From Tulasnella sp. 424 (Eukaryota > Basidiomycota > Agaricomycetes > Cantharellales > Tulasnellaceae): DNA of 64,000 bases. The stretch covers positions 62,001-126,000 of the forward strand of contig WSUB01000002.1 of assembly GCA_019633425.1 (NCBI GenBank), read 5' to 3'. A model generated the notes under the pieces. That model ran no database searches. It was given only the letters and a program-made list of their open reading frames with translations, and was not told where the DNA came from. A program made the position numbers and the translations under genes. Every line of letters begins with the position of its first letter. The stretch's first letter is position 1. Shown here piece after piece: positions 1-12,270 of the stretch.

Positions 1-647
1 CCGTCCTCCCTGGAGAGGTGTTGGATGCCGATGGTGTGTTCCTGCAGAGGGTCGAGTCCCTCCAAGGACCAAGCCAAGACCGAGGTCAAGTTGGAGGATG
101 TAGCGAATTGGGGGAAATCTTGGACGAGGTCGACGAGGGGCTTGTGGTTGTTGTCGTAGTACTGGAGTTGCTGTGCTGTGGAGGAGTTCATCCATTGGTA
201 CCTGCAGAGAGGGGAGGGACCGGAACTAAAATTAGTTTCCGAGAGGGGGGATTGGACGGGATTGAAATTTGGGGAAACGCACATGTATAATGCAGAGCCT
301 TACGACGCGAACGACGACGAGCCAGGTTATTAGAATCAGTTAGCTCTGATGAGTAGAAAGAAGCGCTCACCTCTGAAGGTATATGCAAAGTAGGGCTCGA
401 CACCCTGGAATGCCGCAGTGGGGTTGGCGGCAGCCATCGCTACCCCGTTGAAGAACCTTGGATCCTCGGTTTTGTACCAGGCTCCATTCCAGCATGCGCT
501 GAACGTTCGGAGGACACAGGGCGGGTAGTAGATGATGCCGGGATCTTGGGAGCCCACTGTCACATTGTTCGATGTGAAAGCTGAGGCAGTCGAGGAGAGG
601 ACGAGGAGGAGCGCGGCGAGGGACGTTGAGCTTGGTGAGCTGTACAT
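1..647 (-). CDS. Secreted protein of unknown function, 5' part only
   Basis: Runs off the left edge. Exon 1 is 647..371 and encodes 92 residues: a signal peptide (Leu-rich core, likely cut after ASA near residue 23), then a region with NNVTVGSQDPGIIYYPPC and AAANPTAAFQ. This order resembles uncharacterised secreted or single-pass basidiomycete proteins (VTVDD..I.Y.. then a small-residue strand); that likeness is from memory of the family. A consensus donor (GGTGAGCG) follows at 370. The next exon is probably 201..1 after a CTGCAG acceptor and reads YQWMNSSTAQQLQYYDNN onward without stops. Odd point: the donor leaves one base but the open frame of exon 2 needs two, so the joined gene would be out of frame. 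Either an intron boundary is misread or the gene is broken. No function is assigned. Confidence 0.55.
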
Positions 648-2451
648 GGTGAATTTACTTTGGGAACCCGAGACACGTATGTAATAGAGAGAGAGGAGAG
701 GGGCGACCTGTCGAAGGACCGCTGAGGAGGGAAATGTACGGGGAGGGAGGCGTGAAGGGAGGGGGGGGAGAAGGGAGATGTGGACGGTGTTTATAGTTAA
801 TGGGTCGGTGGGTGAAAGGCGGGCTTCGGGGAGAGAGACACACCAAAAAAAGGCAACTGACCCAATGTCCTGGGTCTACACAGGCACCGCAAATAGCTTG
901 GTCAAAGGGCCAATCCCCGGCCTATCAGACTAGTCCTCAGCTGAGCATTCTGCACAACCTCAACGGCGCTTTTCGCCCACTACCTAATGCACCCACAATC
1001 TTAATGAAAGCGAGTTGAAGCTTGTACTTATAGTTAGGAGGTGCACCGTCCGCCGTTGGGATCGTCTTCGACGCTGACGCTTTGGCCTTTAGTGCCGAGC
1101 GAACCAGATATTCAAGCCGGCTAAGAACTTTTCTTAGCCACTATCCAAGACTCCGATTAAATTGCCCGGCGAGATACGGCTCGGAGTGCCGAGTCTCTCC
1201 TTGACCTTGATGCCTTTGTCTTTGCCCATCTGCATCGCAATGGCACCTGAAATAATCTTGTTTCTCCTCTCTTCACGACGACGCTATATCTTCTTCAAAA
1301 GCCTTTGTTGGCCTCTGACACGAGAGTCCCCCTCTTGTCATGTTGCTAGTGAAGCAGGGGAGGGGCTTCTGTCGAGGGTTCTGCCTTTGTTTGCAGTTCT
1401 CCCCATTCGGTGCGATAGACAGTCCGACCCTGCAAAGATGATTCGCGACACACACCCATCATCGATCGGCACTACGCATCCGTGCCACAGTTTCACTGCT
1501 CTTCATGTGGGATTACTTATGAGTAGTGTTAATACATTCGGTTACATACCATTACCTTTTGGCTATTGCAAGGGGGAAAGGAGATGTCAACTTCTGCCAC
1601 CCACAAGCATTCACAAACAATAGGGGGGGCATCTTATCTCCGACTGTTTATTCATATTCATTCCCGTGATTGTCCTTTGGCCAACAAGAGCTCGGCCAAG
1701 TCGCCGAGTAAATGATTTCAGAAGAGAGCCAAGTAGCCACCGATTTCCGAATTGGGATTGGAATCCGCTTTAGACTGAGCATCTTGACTTGCGAATCCAC
1801 TGCTTCCCAGGCTAGAAGACACCCACACCTTCGACCCTTGTTAGCGATGCATCGATCGGGTTCGCCACCGGCCAAAACCCGGAGTCGATAATCCACCTCA
1901 GCCGGACCAATCATGGACCTCCTCCAAAGGCACGCGCGGATGAATCAGAAAACAGCAAAAGCGATGTTTCGATCGACATAGCAAAGATAGCACTAATAGT
2001 ACACAGTGGGAAAGCAACGATGATGCAAAGACTTCAAAGCGAGGAGATGGGCAGACAGACCAATGGTGGAGGAGTAAGTAGCGGTGAGGGGGCATACAGG
2101 ATTTCAACGGGACAACAACAGGATAGCGATAAAGTGGTTCCGGTAGTCTGAATGGTTAAAGCTGGAAAAGGGGGGTAGGGGGAAGAAAATGACGATTGCC
2201 GAAGATTGCGAATAAAGAAAAAGCTTGCAGAGCGAAATGGTGGGTAATGGTGATCCAGCAGAGGCATAGTAAGGTAGTCGAGGGGGGAGGGGGACGATGG
2301 GGTATCATGCAATGCGGTGATTGAGAGCAGACATAGAGCTGAATCAACGCAATCCAAAGTCAGAATCAACGTTTCATAATGCATTGAAAAGGCACGACTC
2401 ACCATAGACGAGAAAAGAAGATGCGAAGCAGCCAGTGATCCGCAAGTTTCA
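648..2451. other. Intergenic, no convincing gene
   Basis: Upstream DNA of the secreted-protein gene, then low-information sequence. Open frames here (for example 1162..1623 plus and 2034..2405 minus) are Ser/Pro/Leu-rich with no recognisable motif or splice pattern. A GA-rich stretch near 735-780 lies just upstream of the first gene. Confidence 0.5.
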
Positions 2452-2839
2452 TCATGGCTGAGAGTAGAACTGCACCATCCCAGCTCGTACTACTTGGCTG
2501 CTCACACCCGCCGGCTGAGAGCAGAAAAAGTCTAACCGCCGGCATTCTTGCGGTGACATGGTGTACCCGTAAAACGCCTTTTCCCTCCGTAGTCGTCGGC
2601 GCTCGGTTGGGTTAACGACGAGCCGGCGGTGTTGCCGTGGGGAAGGAGTAGGGTCGTTATCGAGGATCCAAGTTCCAGTCTTGGTTACTGCTGGGCGTCT
2701 GAAATTGTGAAAAAAAGAGTAATTAGAACTAGGCTCCTGAGCAAATCGAGTGGCGGTATGCTTACTTTGGGTTCGCAACGAACGCGCCTTGTCGGCATAA
2801 TGGAGATGCGACAGGTGTGGAGAGGGTGACTTTCGGCAT
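2452..2839 (-). CDS. Possible small two-exon gene, unknown protein
   Basis: Weak model: exons 2839..2766 and 2698..2452, joined in frame to 106 residues. The support is the intron, which has a GTAAGC donor, a long T-run and a TTTCAG acceptor. The protein is basic, with RRLVVNPTERRRLRREK and then YGYTMSPQECRRLDFF, and has no signal peptide or membrane segment. A further 48 bp GTGAGC...CTCAG segment near the end could also be spliced without changing the stop. I do not recognise a family. A chance open frame remains possible. Confidence 0.3.
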
Positions 2840-3060
2840 GATAGAGTTTTTGTGTCACTGAGGTAATAAGGGCCCGACTTTGAGGAATGGGGTGAGGGCT
2901 TTGACAGGTTGATTGAATAGAGCGGTGTGCAGGATAGTACGAGCGAGGTAGCGAAAAGCGCGGGGGCTCGAGAGGAGAAAGAGAAGAGGTCTTTGCAGAA
3001 CATCTTCAGGCATACCGCCTGGGGGATTATAACCACCCGCACCATACACAGGCTGAACAC

Positions 3061-4423
3061 GCACGAACACTCCTATAGCAGTGAAGTGCAGGTTGTTCTC
3101 GTCATGCGAAAGACTGGCAGCAAGTGGGAGAACAACCTGCAGTCAAGCAGGGAGGACAGGGTGTGGTTTACACCGGACCCGCACCGCATTGGTTCGGAAG
3201 TGGGGGTGCGTGGCAAGGGAAGAGAGGAACAACCCCATCTTAAGCACGCGAACAACGCACAACCAAAACAACCGTCAATAAAGCGGTTCAACGTCGCTTC
3301 GATGCAAGTTGTACTCGTTGCTTTGCACTAGTAGTATATGTTTGGTTTGTCTATAACATGCTGATTGTTCTCGTAACACATGTTTGGCTTTCAGGTTTCT
3401 AATGCGGACTGCGCTGAGAGACGATCGAGTACGGTTGACCAGTCCAAGTTTACTGGGAGGGAGGTGAGGACTTAGCTAGGTGGCCAACCCAGGATGAATT
3501 TTCCCGGGTGAACCGGTGGCATTTTCGGCCTTAACGGGTGAACCGGGACATCCTACCAGGCGAGATTTTCTACAGTGACGAGGTGGGCGCGTGTGTTGGT
3601 GCGTGTGTGGTTTTTGGATGACGTCAGCTGCGTACACGCGAGTCACGTGTAGCTGCCCGTGCACAGGAGTCACGTGTAGCTGCATGCACAGGAGTCACGT
3701 GTAGGCCTCCGTGAGGCGCGGTCCTCCCGCGAGGCTCGCAATGTCGGGAAAGCGTTCCTACACTGCTCGCAGGGTGTCAATGAAATAGGAGAGGGAGGGG
3801 CGTGTACGCTACGACGGGGCCAGCCTCGAGTTCAACCGAATTTACGCCATGGCACTGAGTTGGTCCTCAAGGAGTTGAGGACCTTGACTCGGTCACGACT
3901 GAGGACACCTGACCTCGAGACAACCGTTTTTAAGCCGGAACAATTTATGTACCGAACTAGTAATTGTCTTAGTATCGGCTCCCTTTACTTGGGCCCCGGT
4001 ATGCTGTGTGACCGAAGCTGAGGTTCTTTTCTATCGCCTGCAGTCAACCGCCGGCAGCCATCGTGAGAATAGTGCACGAGGCACACACACTTTGACTCAT
4101 GTATGACGTCTGATAATGAAACATGCGATGGCAGTGGTACAATGAGACTCATCAGGACAGGGACGAGGGAATCCGGAGAGGGGTACAGAACCGATCGATT
4201 GAAGTATGCCGTATTTGAACGTCAGGAAAAGGCACAAGATTTGAAGTGGTGGAGCAAACCCAACAGAACAAGAAGCTTTCAAGCGGAAAGTGAAAGTGAA
4301 GATGCAGATGAGGACGAGAAAGCAGCGAACACTGAAGGAAATCGTTGGGACAGACAGTTCAGCGCAGCAGCCTGATCGTATTTCAAGAGTACCTGCCTCT
4401 TATACGTATAAGATGATGCTCCT
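3061..4423. other. Intergenic; holds a CACGTG tandem repeat
   Basis: No gene seen. The notable content is the repeat of GTCACGTG sites annotated at 3619-3701. The rest shows no homology to other parts of the window. Confidence 0.5.
3619..3701 (+). repeat. Tandem repeat with three CACGTG boxes and a TGACGTCA box
   Basis: A unit of about 26 bp (GGAGTCACGTGTAGCTGC core) is repeated about three times. CACGTG falls at 3644-3649, 3671-3676 and 3696-3701, each preceded by GT, and the palindrome TGACGTCA is at 3619-3626. CACGTG is the E-box bound by fungal bHLH factors; TGACGTCA is the CRE/ATF site. Regulation of any gene from here is inference, since the nearest supported gene start is far away. 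Confidence 0.6.
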
Positions 4424-4567
4424 TAGATCATTCCATTCTCTGTATGCATCGCCCAAGAACACAACGTGCGTGGCTCTTGAAGCTCGTACGATTCATCCCC
4501 CCAGTCTGCCCGTCAATTGGGATGGACGAACAGTCGATTGATTTCTACATCGACGTTCCGAGCGAGC
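4424..4567 (-). pseudogene. Relic of a DUF6535 gene 3' end
   Basis: About 145 bp aligned by eye with the last coding segment of gene A (5303-5450 on the plus strand). Shared blocks include ATTCCATTCTC, AACGTGCG, CAGTCTGCCCGTC and CAGTCGATTGAT. In gene A this segment encodes the conserved C-terminus (ADVGINRLYVHLDRR). The relic has several indels and stops and no upstream exons, so it is a decayed fragment of a sixth copy. Confidence 0.7.
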
Positions 4568-4699
4568 CCTGTCCATTTTCCTCCCCCTGTAGCATGAAAG
4601 GCTCCCAGGGATTTAGCTCCCGTTATGATGATCCTCGCATAGGCGTCGAAATTCACTGCTCATGGGCTTGCGCCGGTCGTCTGACCGTCGTCAAATAAG

Positions 4700-5300
4700 A
4701 CTGGGTCAGATCACCGAGCGAGGTCGACCATTATAAGCCAGTACGAGGAAATAACATGTAACAGGTCGTTTGCGGAGCTCACAGCGCCAGAGTCACAGCC
4801 TGAGTGAGCCCAAAAACTATAACCCAGGCTCTCAAGATTACACTATGGTAAAGAAGTCCAACGAATTAGATTTTTTCCATGCATGTAAAGTCGCAACCGG
4901 GAAGCATTGGGACGAAATAACGAGGGGATGCTTTTCCTATTCTAGTATCGTTGCGGTGATTGTCCATCGTGTATATATGGGTCCGATAGGAAGAGTTTAT
5001 AATCGAACACCAACTTGCAGTATTCAAAGGGATGAGTAAAAGGCCGGGTGTGACTTATTAGACGCTCACGGGGTATCTAATACAAGAAGATCAGGGGAGA
5101 AACAAGACCGAGCTGATGGAACTGGAACCAAGAGAAAACAAATGCTTGAAACGGAAGGATAACCTATGGACAAGGACGAGAAAGAGACAAAACTGGATGG
5201 AAAACAAACAATTTGAAAATAGCAAGCTCCGTTTTGGAAACAGCTTGATTTGCGCGACAGCAGGAACTACAATCTATATGTAAAACGCGACACAGGATGC
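4700..5300 (-). repeat. Conserved 3' flank of DUF6535 gene A
   Basis: Roughly 450 bp downstream of gene A matches, in inverted orientation, the segments downstream of genes D (about 55520-55990) and E (about 61510-61970). An open frame in it looks alike in all three copies, but between copies most base changes alter the amino acid and the A copy has a frameshift. It is better read as duplicated flanking DNA or 3' UTR than as a gene. Confidence 0.6.
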
Positions 5301-8037
5301 CTAGGCCATTCCATTCTCGGTATTTATCGACCGAGAGCATAACGTGCGGGGCTCACGAAGATCGTACAGCTCGTAGTCCCAGTCTGCCCGTCGATCGAGA
5401 TGGACGTACAGTCGATTGATCCCAACATCTGCGTTCCGGGCAATAAATGCAGACTTTTTCCGATCCTTTTGAAGGTACTCTACGAATTCAATGATCATTT
5501 CGAGATCATCGGATTTGAGGAGTTTGTCCTGATTGTCATCATTGAAATCTGTGAGCCGATCACCTCTGTTGCCGAACTTGATGCTGTTTTTTGTCAAGTC
5601 GACTGTTGCCTCCAAAGGAGCCCAGAGTCGACGGCTCGAAAAGAATATCCTGTACCAGGCGAGTTGATCCTTGGATAGCTGGGTGGCGGGTGTCGCCTTC
5701 CACACCCGTAGCAATATTCGTATGAGGCAAGACTCTACCAGCAGTCGCAATCCTCTATCCAGCGCTAGGAACAGCGACTCCATCTCCTCTCGCTGCTCCG
5801 CCGCCCCCGCCAGCCGCTCCGCCCGCGCCCGCGCCCGCTCCCGCTGTTCCGGGTTTTGCGCCCGCCGCTCCACCCCCCGCCGCGCCCGCAGCAGTTGCTC
5901 CCGCGCCAGCTCAGGAGAGGTTAGACCTTTGAAACCATCCAACATCATGCCGACGATTGCATCAATAAGGTAGCCATCTAGAAGTTGTTCGGACCGGGAA
6001 GCCTGGGAAATGGAAATGTCGTTTGTGCAGGGGTTCTGCATGATCAGACCGTGCAACGCAAGCACCGCCTCGACTGAGAGCATCGCCAATTCCGAGCTAG
6101 ATTTTCCAGAGTCCGATGATGCCAAGGGGTCAATGAATGAAAATATCAAATTTAAAACTTTGCGTGCCGCCTTATCCGGCTCCCAGGGTGAAATCTGAGG
6201 AGATACCTCCAAAGCTCTTCGCAAACAATAACGGTAACCCCGCGCGGTATTTAGTTCGAATTGCAGATCCCCCTGAACTAAGGGCAAAGCTCTGCTGCAC
6301 GAGGCTACAGCGTCCCATAAATTTTGGGCGAGAATACAGCTGTAGATCAGCCGTTAGCCAAACATGCGCTACACGCTGGTAGATATCAGGCTCACTTGTT
6401 TTCTCCCACTTCCATCAGATCCGCCAATGCATAAGATCGATTTGAATGACTCCTATCAGAGCTGATTTTGCAAAGGCAAATCGCCCACAGTCCCAGAAGG
6501 ACATCATCCAGATGGTGTGTTCTCGTTGAGAAAAACCGCGCCAGTTCATGCCATTGATATTCTGGGACAACTGCGCCTTTGCTAAGAATTGTGGAAATAA
6601 AGGCAATATGAAGAACACAGTCTGAATCATCTGGCGTGTGGCACGGATATCTTGTCAAAGCGAATTCAAATGCTTGCCAAAATGTCCCACCGAAGCTCCT
6701 TGGCCGATCCAGTAGGAGGTCGGTTATGTCCTTCCTCTTGACAGCATCGTTGGAGAATTGAAGGAGAACACGAGATGATGCTAATCCGAAAAGCTCCGCT
6801 ACCCTTTGGGTTCCTGTGCTCGGCTGTGAATACCAGATGTCGAAGGCTTGACGAGTCAAGGATACAAGGCGTCGCCAAGTTTCCCAGTCCTCAAATGCAA
6901 AAGTGCATGCGGTGTTATTGAGAGTGCATATGAGCTGCGCTGCAGCTATTTGGTCTCCGCGGTTGGAAGTTGTTCCAAGCAGCCAGCGAGCCGCCTGTGC
7001 TGTCACTACCTCTTCTGGGGTGGCCACATCGCGAAGAGTGGTGGGCGAGGGTGTGCCGTGTACAACCCCAAGATTCGCCGAGACGTTCCTTGGGGTGCGC
7101 CGCAAGACATCAGGGGCCTTTAAAATGAACTGTGATAGCTTTATAGCTGCGAGGTCGATGACGGTCCGCAATAGACGCTTCCACCATTGAAAAGAGAATA
7201 AGGACCCCGTGCGTCTCAACGCGCGAGATGCGGCAGATTGGTACGGGCAGAGGGAAGAAGTCGCACCCATGACAATGGTTACACCGCACAGGACGGCCCC
7301 ACCGCCGAAAAACGCAATTACGACAATTGCGACGACCTTGTTGACGGCGAGGAGGAATAGGTAAACACCCACGAAGAAGAGTATCACGGATAAGAGGAGG
7401 AGGTAAGGAAGGGATTGGACAATTGCTTCTAAATGCCATCGCTGCACTCCGTCATACTTGCGTTGTCGAAATCGCCCTTGCTCCTCCAGTGGACCGGTTT
7501 GCCCCGTTCGGTCGAAGCTCTGCAACCACTCTTTCGCCATCATGGCACCCACCGCAGCAAGCAAGCTGCAGCTCAAACTGGCGTACAGCAGACAATTGAC
7601 AATGACGGAGTTGGAGGAGGGAGCAAATGCAGGAGAGAGGTCGGCGGGTCCAAGGGTGTTATTGTCCGCCCTCGTGACTAGAAGGCGGAGGAGTGTATTG
7701 GTCTCAGCGACCGGATCAGACGAAAGGGCCGGCATTGTGAGGGAGATGAACGCCGTGTTAATTGCCGAGAACAAAGCGGCCTGTGATGGTGGTGCAGTAA
7801 GTTTTTTGAAGGTACTCCGCATCAGATCCACCAGAGACGAAGATGACTCACAAAGATTAATAATACATCCAAGTTCTCGCTAAGGTTGGAAGTCATCTTC
7901 TTGTCGTTAATGTCTGCTAGGCGGTCGTAGCGTTTCCAAAACTCGCTTATTTTCTCCAGCGGCGGGAGACCCGTGAGTGCTACCGGGTCATCGTTGAAGC
8001 GCTCTCGATTGGACTACTGGGTTTGTTGCTCTTCCAT
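5301..8037 (-). pseudogene. DUF6535 membrane protein, copy A, early in-frame stop
   Basis: Exons 8037..7852, 7780..6396 and 6339..5301 join in phase and would encode 869 residues. Exon 1 carries the family entry motif (LPPLEKISEFWKRYDRLAD). Exon 2 begins AALFSAINTAFISLTMP and holds most of four predicted membrane segments: the exon 1-2 junction, the VNCLLYASLSCSLLAA segment, then two near LLLLSVILFF and VVAIVVIAFFGG. Exon 3 ends with NADVGINRLYVHLDRR and DWDYELYDLREPRT. Exon 3 also has an Arg/Ala/Glu-rich insert (RARAERLAGAAEQREE). Codon 8 is TAG (8014-8016), where B and C read through in the matching stretch, and no Met lies between it and the middle of exon 1. The remaining frame is fully open, so the copy is either recently dead or uses an unseen start. 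The function of DUF6535 is unknown. Confidence 0.85.
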
Positions 8038-9015
8038 GCCCTTGCACTCGCTCGCTGGGTAATTGAAGTCCACTGAAAAGAAGAGTTGAGCGGTGAGAAG
8101 GAAATCAAACACTCCTATGAGGCTACGAGCAACACCGCTGACACGTACATGTACACAACGCGGGTGGGGAGCATACACATACTGTACTATTTCGCCATAA
8201 CAGGCGTAAAAGGGACACCGGGGCAAATTTCTTACCGGTGCAACCGTACCGGCGCGGCCACTTGGCACGGCGCGACCGCTGGGGATCGGGGCACAAATTG
8301 TTATCTTACCGGAGCGGAGTGTCTTAGAAACTCTGAGGATTAAAACGCTTATAAATTTAGACTTTTTGTGACTCTTCAGGAGCTCTCAGCCCAGAACAAC
8401 CTTTGTCGGCGCATGAAAAGCGATGTTGAGCGACGGTTTGCGTTGGTGGCAACTGTAATGTTTGCGGTTTACGCCCTTATACACGTTGCTGTCCCTCTTG
8501 TTTCTCTCTCCAGGACCAACTTGAATTCCAACAGACATCCAAAAAAAATCGCAAGTACCCATGACTTCCAAACGTTGGCCATTGCACCCGATTCCTCGGG
8601 AAGCCTTATTCTGGTATTTATTTCTTACCAGTGGGGATACTTGAATATCCACTCCGCCCAGCTGATACCCCCCCAAAAAAGGTATGATGAATTTTGCGTC
8701 ACGAATTATCCAGCGGCCGGGATACTCATCTCGAGCATTTACGCTAGCTAATGATCATGACAGACTACTAGTAGCGGTAACGTAATGGATCGTCGTGGAG
8801 CGCAGCAATTCAGGACCAAACGTGCAAGGAGAAAGTGAAGGCGTAAACTCAGACATTTCTAATAACCGAATAACGCTACACGGGCGGTCGGAAACATTTT
8901 GGTGGATAGCGGGACGTCACACAAACGTAGACAACCCCGCAGGAACGGTCGACATAATTTAATAAGAAGCTATATCTAAAGAATTCGTGTATGCACCTTA
9001 CTGGACCCAAGGTTC
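8038..9015. other. Intergenic between DUF6535 copies A and B
   Basis: No supported gene. The plus-strand frame at 8368-8751 has no motif, no splice pattern and no homologue elsewhere in the window. Confidence 0.5.
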
Positions 9016-11667
9016 CTACAGCATTCCATCTTCAATATACGTGGAACGAGAACAATGCGTGGGTTGTTCCCGAAGATCGTACAACTGGTAATCCCAGTCA
9101 ACTCGCCGGTCGAGGTGGACGTACAAGCGGTTGATCCCGACGTCCGCGTTACGGGCTATAAAGTCAAACGCCTCTCGATTCTTTTGTTTCTGGATGTATT
9201 CGATGAACTCGACTATCCTATTCGGGTCATTGGTTGTGAGGGGTTTATCAACGGCACCGAAAATTCCGGCTGTTGAGAGGGCAACTTGTTCCTCCAAGGG
9301 TGCCCAGAGCCGACAGCTTGAGATGAAAATGGCTTCTAGACCTTTATCTTTGCATCTGACATGTTCTGCCATACCCACAAGAGTATTCTTATAATGCAGG
9401 GCTTGACCGACCCTGCAAAAGGGCCGAGATCATTCAGCAGCAAGTCCACGACGGCGTCCATCCAGGGTCCGTTCAGAAGATGATCAGAGTGTGAGATCCG
9501 GGAAACCGACGAGCCCTTGGCACGGACTGTCCGCAGCGTGAGAATCACCTCTGATGATAACTTGACCAAGCGAGGGTCCCCAGGCCCCAAACCAGTCAAA
9601 GGGTCCAGGTACGCAGACATCAGCTCTCTTATACCGTCAGCCAGTCTGATATACACGTCACTATCCGTATACTGATGGACTAGTGCTTGGGTTTTCTGCA
9701 AGCACGTCGTGTAAATCTCAGCGGCGGTTAGCTCAGATTTCGAATTGGCTTTAGTTGAGATCAGGGCTTTTGGGCTCCAGAATATGGCCCATGATAATAT
9801 ACCAACAAGTCCCTGCCTTCAAAGAGTACCTGTTCAGCACGACGATATACATCACAAACCAGTGGGCGACCTGACACTCACTGGTCTTCTTCTAATTTCA
9901 ATAGTGTATCCAACGTGCCCGAGAATCGAAATTCCCAGTTTGTTGGACTACTAATAACGAAAACAACCACAGCCCACAAGTGTAGAACGGCATCGGACAT
10001 GCGGTGAGCCTTAACGCTCAAACCCGACAACTTGGCCCATTCGTATTCCTGGATTCTTCGGCCACCATTGATGAATGCGGAGAGAAAACATATGTGAAGC
10101 ATGTAATCCTCGTCTTCTGGGCTAAGGGGTGAGTACTTATCACGAACGAGCTCGAGTACCCTCAAAAACGTTCCACCAAAACTGTTTTCCTGGTGGGATT
10201 GCATGTCCGTGAATTCACTCATCTTGGCAAGGTCTTTGGGGGAATGAAGGAGGGTGTGACATAGTGCCAATCCGAACAGCTCTGCTACCTCTTGGTTCCT
10301 CGCGTTAGGCTGCGAATGCCAAACATCGAGCGCTTCGCAAGCCAACGGCACAAGACGTCTCAAGATTCCAGACTCCTCGAAAGCCGGAGCACAGGCAGCT
10401 CCACTGAGGGCACATAAGAACTGTGCTACAGCTATCTGGTCTCCGCGATCGGATGTTGTCTCCAGGAGCCAGTTAGCTGCTTGCGCAGTCACCACGAGCG
10501 TGTTGTTCTCGGCTAGGGCTAAGCCCTGACCCTGATCCTGGCCCCATGGTGTTAGTGGAGACACCCAGGACGGGAAGACCGCCCGCACCCATCCCACCAA
10601 CCGCTGCCCGATTCGTCCGAAGGACTGTGATACTCGCCTTATCGAGCCGCCCAAACGGAAACTAAGAGCAAGCGGAAATCGGGTCACGCGGAGCTCTCCA
10701 ATATGATTGTTTCCATTGGTGAGGGCGCGAACTTCGCGCCAGAACGGCATCCACAATCCATGAAATAATTTCAAGAGTCCAGGCATCAGGTGTGCCCAAG
10801 TTGACCTAATTGACGACCGAGTCCTGAGGAAAAACTTGGCCATGCGGCGAACGGCGTGGGACGAGGCCGATTGATATGGACACAGGGGAGAGACAGCTCC
10901 AGCGAAGATGGTGATGCTGGACAGGACTGCTCCAAGGCCCGAAAATGCAATTACAGTGCTTGCCACGGCGGTGTTGATGGGGAAGAGGAAGAGTCCGATC
11001 CCTGCAAAGAAAAGAATCACGGACAAAAGCAGAAGATTCGGCAGAAACTTGATCACCGACTCCAAATGCCATTGCTACACCCCGTTGAACTTGTTTTGTC
11101 GGGAACGACCTTGTTCTTCCAATGGACCAGTCTGCCCTGTTCGGTCGAAGCTCTGCAGCCATTCTTTGGCCATCATGGCGCCCACCGCAGCAAGTAAGCT
11201 GCAGCTCAAGCTGGCGTACAGCAAACAATTGACAATGACGGAGTTAGAGGATGGGGAGAATGGCGGGGAGAGGTCGGTCGGGGAAAGGGTGTTGTTGTCC
11301 GCTTTCATAACAATAAGGCGTAGGAGAGCGTTTGTCTGGTCAGAAGCATCAGGCGAAAGGCCCGGCATCGAAAGGGAGATGAAGGTCGTGTTGATCGCTG
11401 AGAACAAGGCGGCCTAACATCCGTGTTCAGATTTGGATTGTAACGGAATCGCAACCACAGACACTGATAAGTCCAACTCACAAAAATTAAGAGTACGTCC
11501 AGATTTCCGTTAAGATTGGAAGTCATCTTCTTGTCGTGGATGTCCGCAAGGTGGTCGTAACGCTTCCAGAACTCGCTTATCTTCTCCAACGGAGGGAGGT
11601 CCATGAGTACAGCCGGATCATCGTTGAAGCGCTCCCGAGTAGTTTGGTATGGTTTTAATTCTTCCAT
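9016..11667 (-). pseudogene. DUF6535 membrane protein, copy B, nonsense and frameshift
   Basis: Three-exon structure as in copy C: 11667..11482, 11413..9882, 9816..9016. Exon 1 is intact (MEELKPYQTTRERFNDDP). In exon 2 codon 175 is TAG (11077-11075), where copy C has CAG in NGVQQWHLES, so this is a point nonsense change between membrane segments 2 and 3. In exon 3, near 9340-9352, the copy is 7 bases shorter than C between GATGC and GGTCTAG, which shifts the frame and ends it at once; the C-terminal frame then continues to 9016. The rest stays open and close to C. B and C form a direct tandem pair about 3.3 kb apart. Two independent lesions make B a clear pseudogene. Confidence 0.9.
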
Positions 11668-12270
11668 GTTCTCGTTTTCGACTGTTTCGTCGGACGATCG
11701 CTTCTTACGCTGACTGGAAAGAGTCGAGTAGTGGTGGGAGAGAAAGTGATTCACGGCACGACAACGGTAAACACGAACAAATCGCCGCCTCTCCTGTGCA
11801 TGATAATCTAGGTTCACATGTAAGCCCCTGCTCGAGGCGGAGCGGAGGAGCTCGCGCGGGAGCTAAGGGGCTTACATCCGTGAGCCTATGGATAATCTCG
11901 CGTTCAAGCGAGCGGTGATGAGAAACGTATGTTTCGTGCCTACTCGTATGATACTGAGCACCTTAAGCTTGCTAGTGACCTTGGTGTCCTATTCGATGAT
12001 CTCCTTTTATTTCCTTCTTTGTGCCAGTTTTGAACCTCGCCAACTCTGGCGAGGCGAGCCAGATAGGCGGAAATAGCTCGGCTTACTCACAAACCCTCGT
12101 GAATTAATGAAGATTCAGCCTTCCCAACCAAGAGCGCGCAATTTCAACCAGTCAATTGTATTATTTGAAGACATTTTACAGATATCAAACAATCAACACT
12201 CCCGACGACTCTGCGCGGCACAACACGTAATCGATAAATCCCCGCATGCACCTAACGGTACCCAAGGTTC
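11668..12270. other. Spacer between DUF6535 copies B and C
   Basis: Upstream DNA of B and downstream DNA of C. No gene or RNA is recognised. Confidence 0.5.

Noticed and set aside
1162..1623. 153-codon plus-strand open frame
   Set aside because: No recognisable domain and unusual composition; looks like chance in unannotated DNA.
8368..8751. 127-codon plus-strand frame between A and B
   Set aside because: No motif, no match to other copies, no gene-like splice sites.
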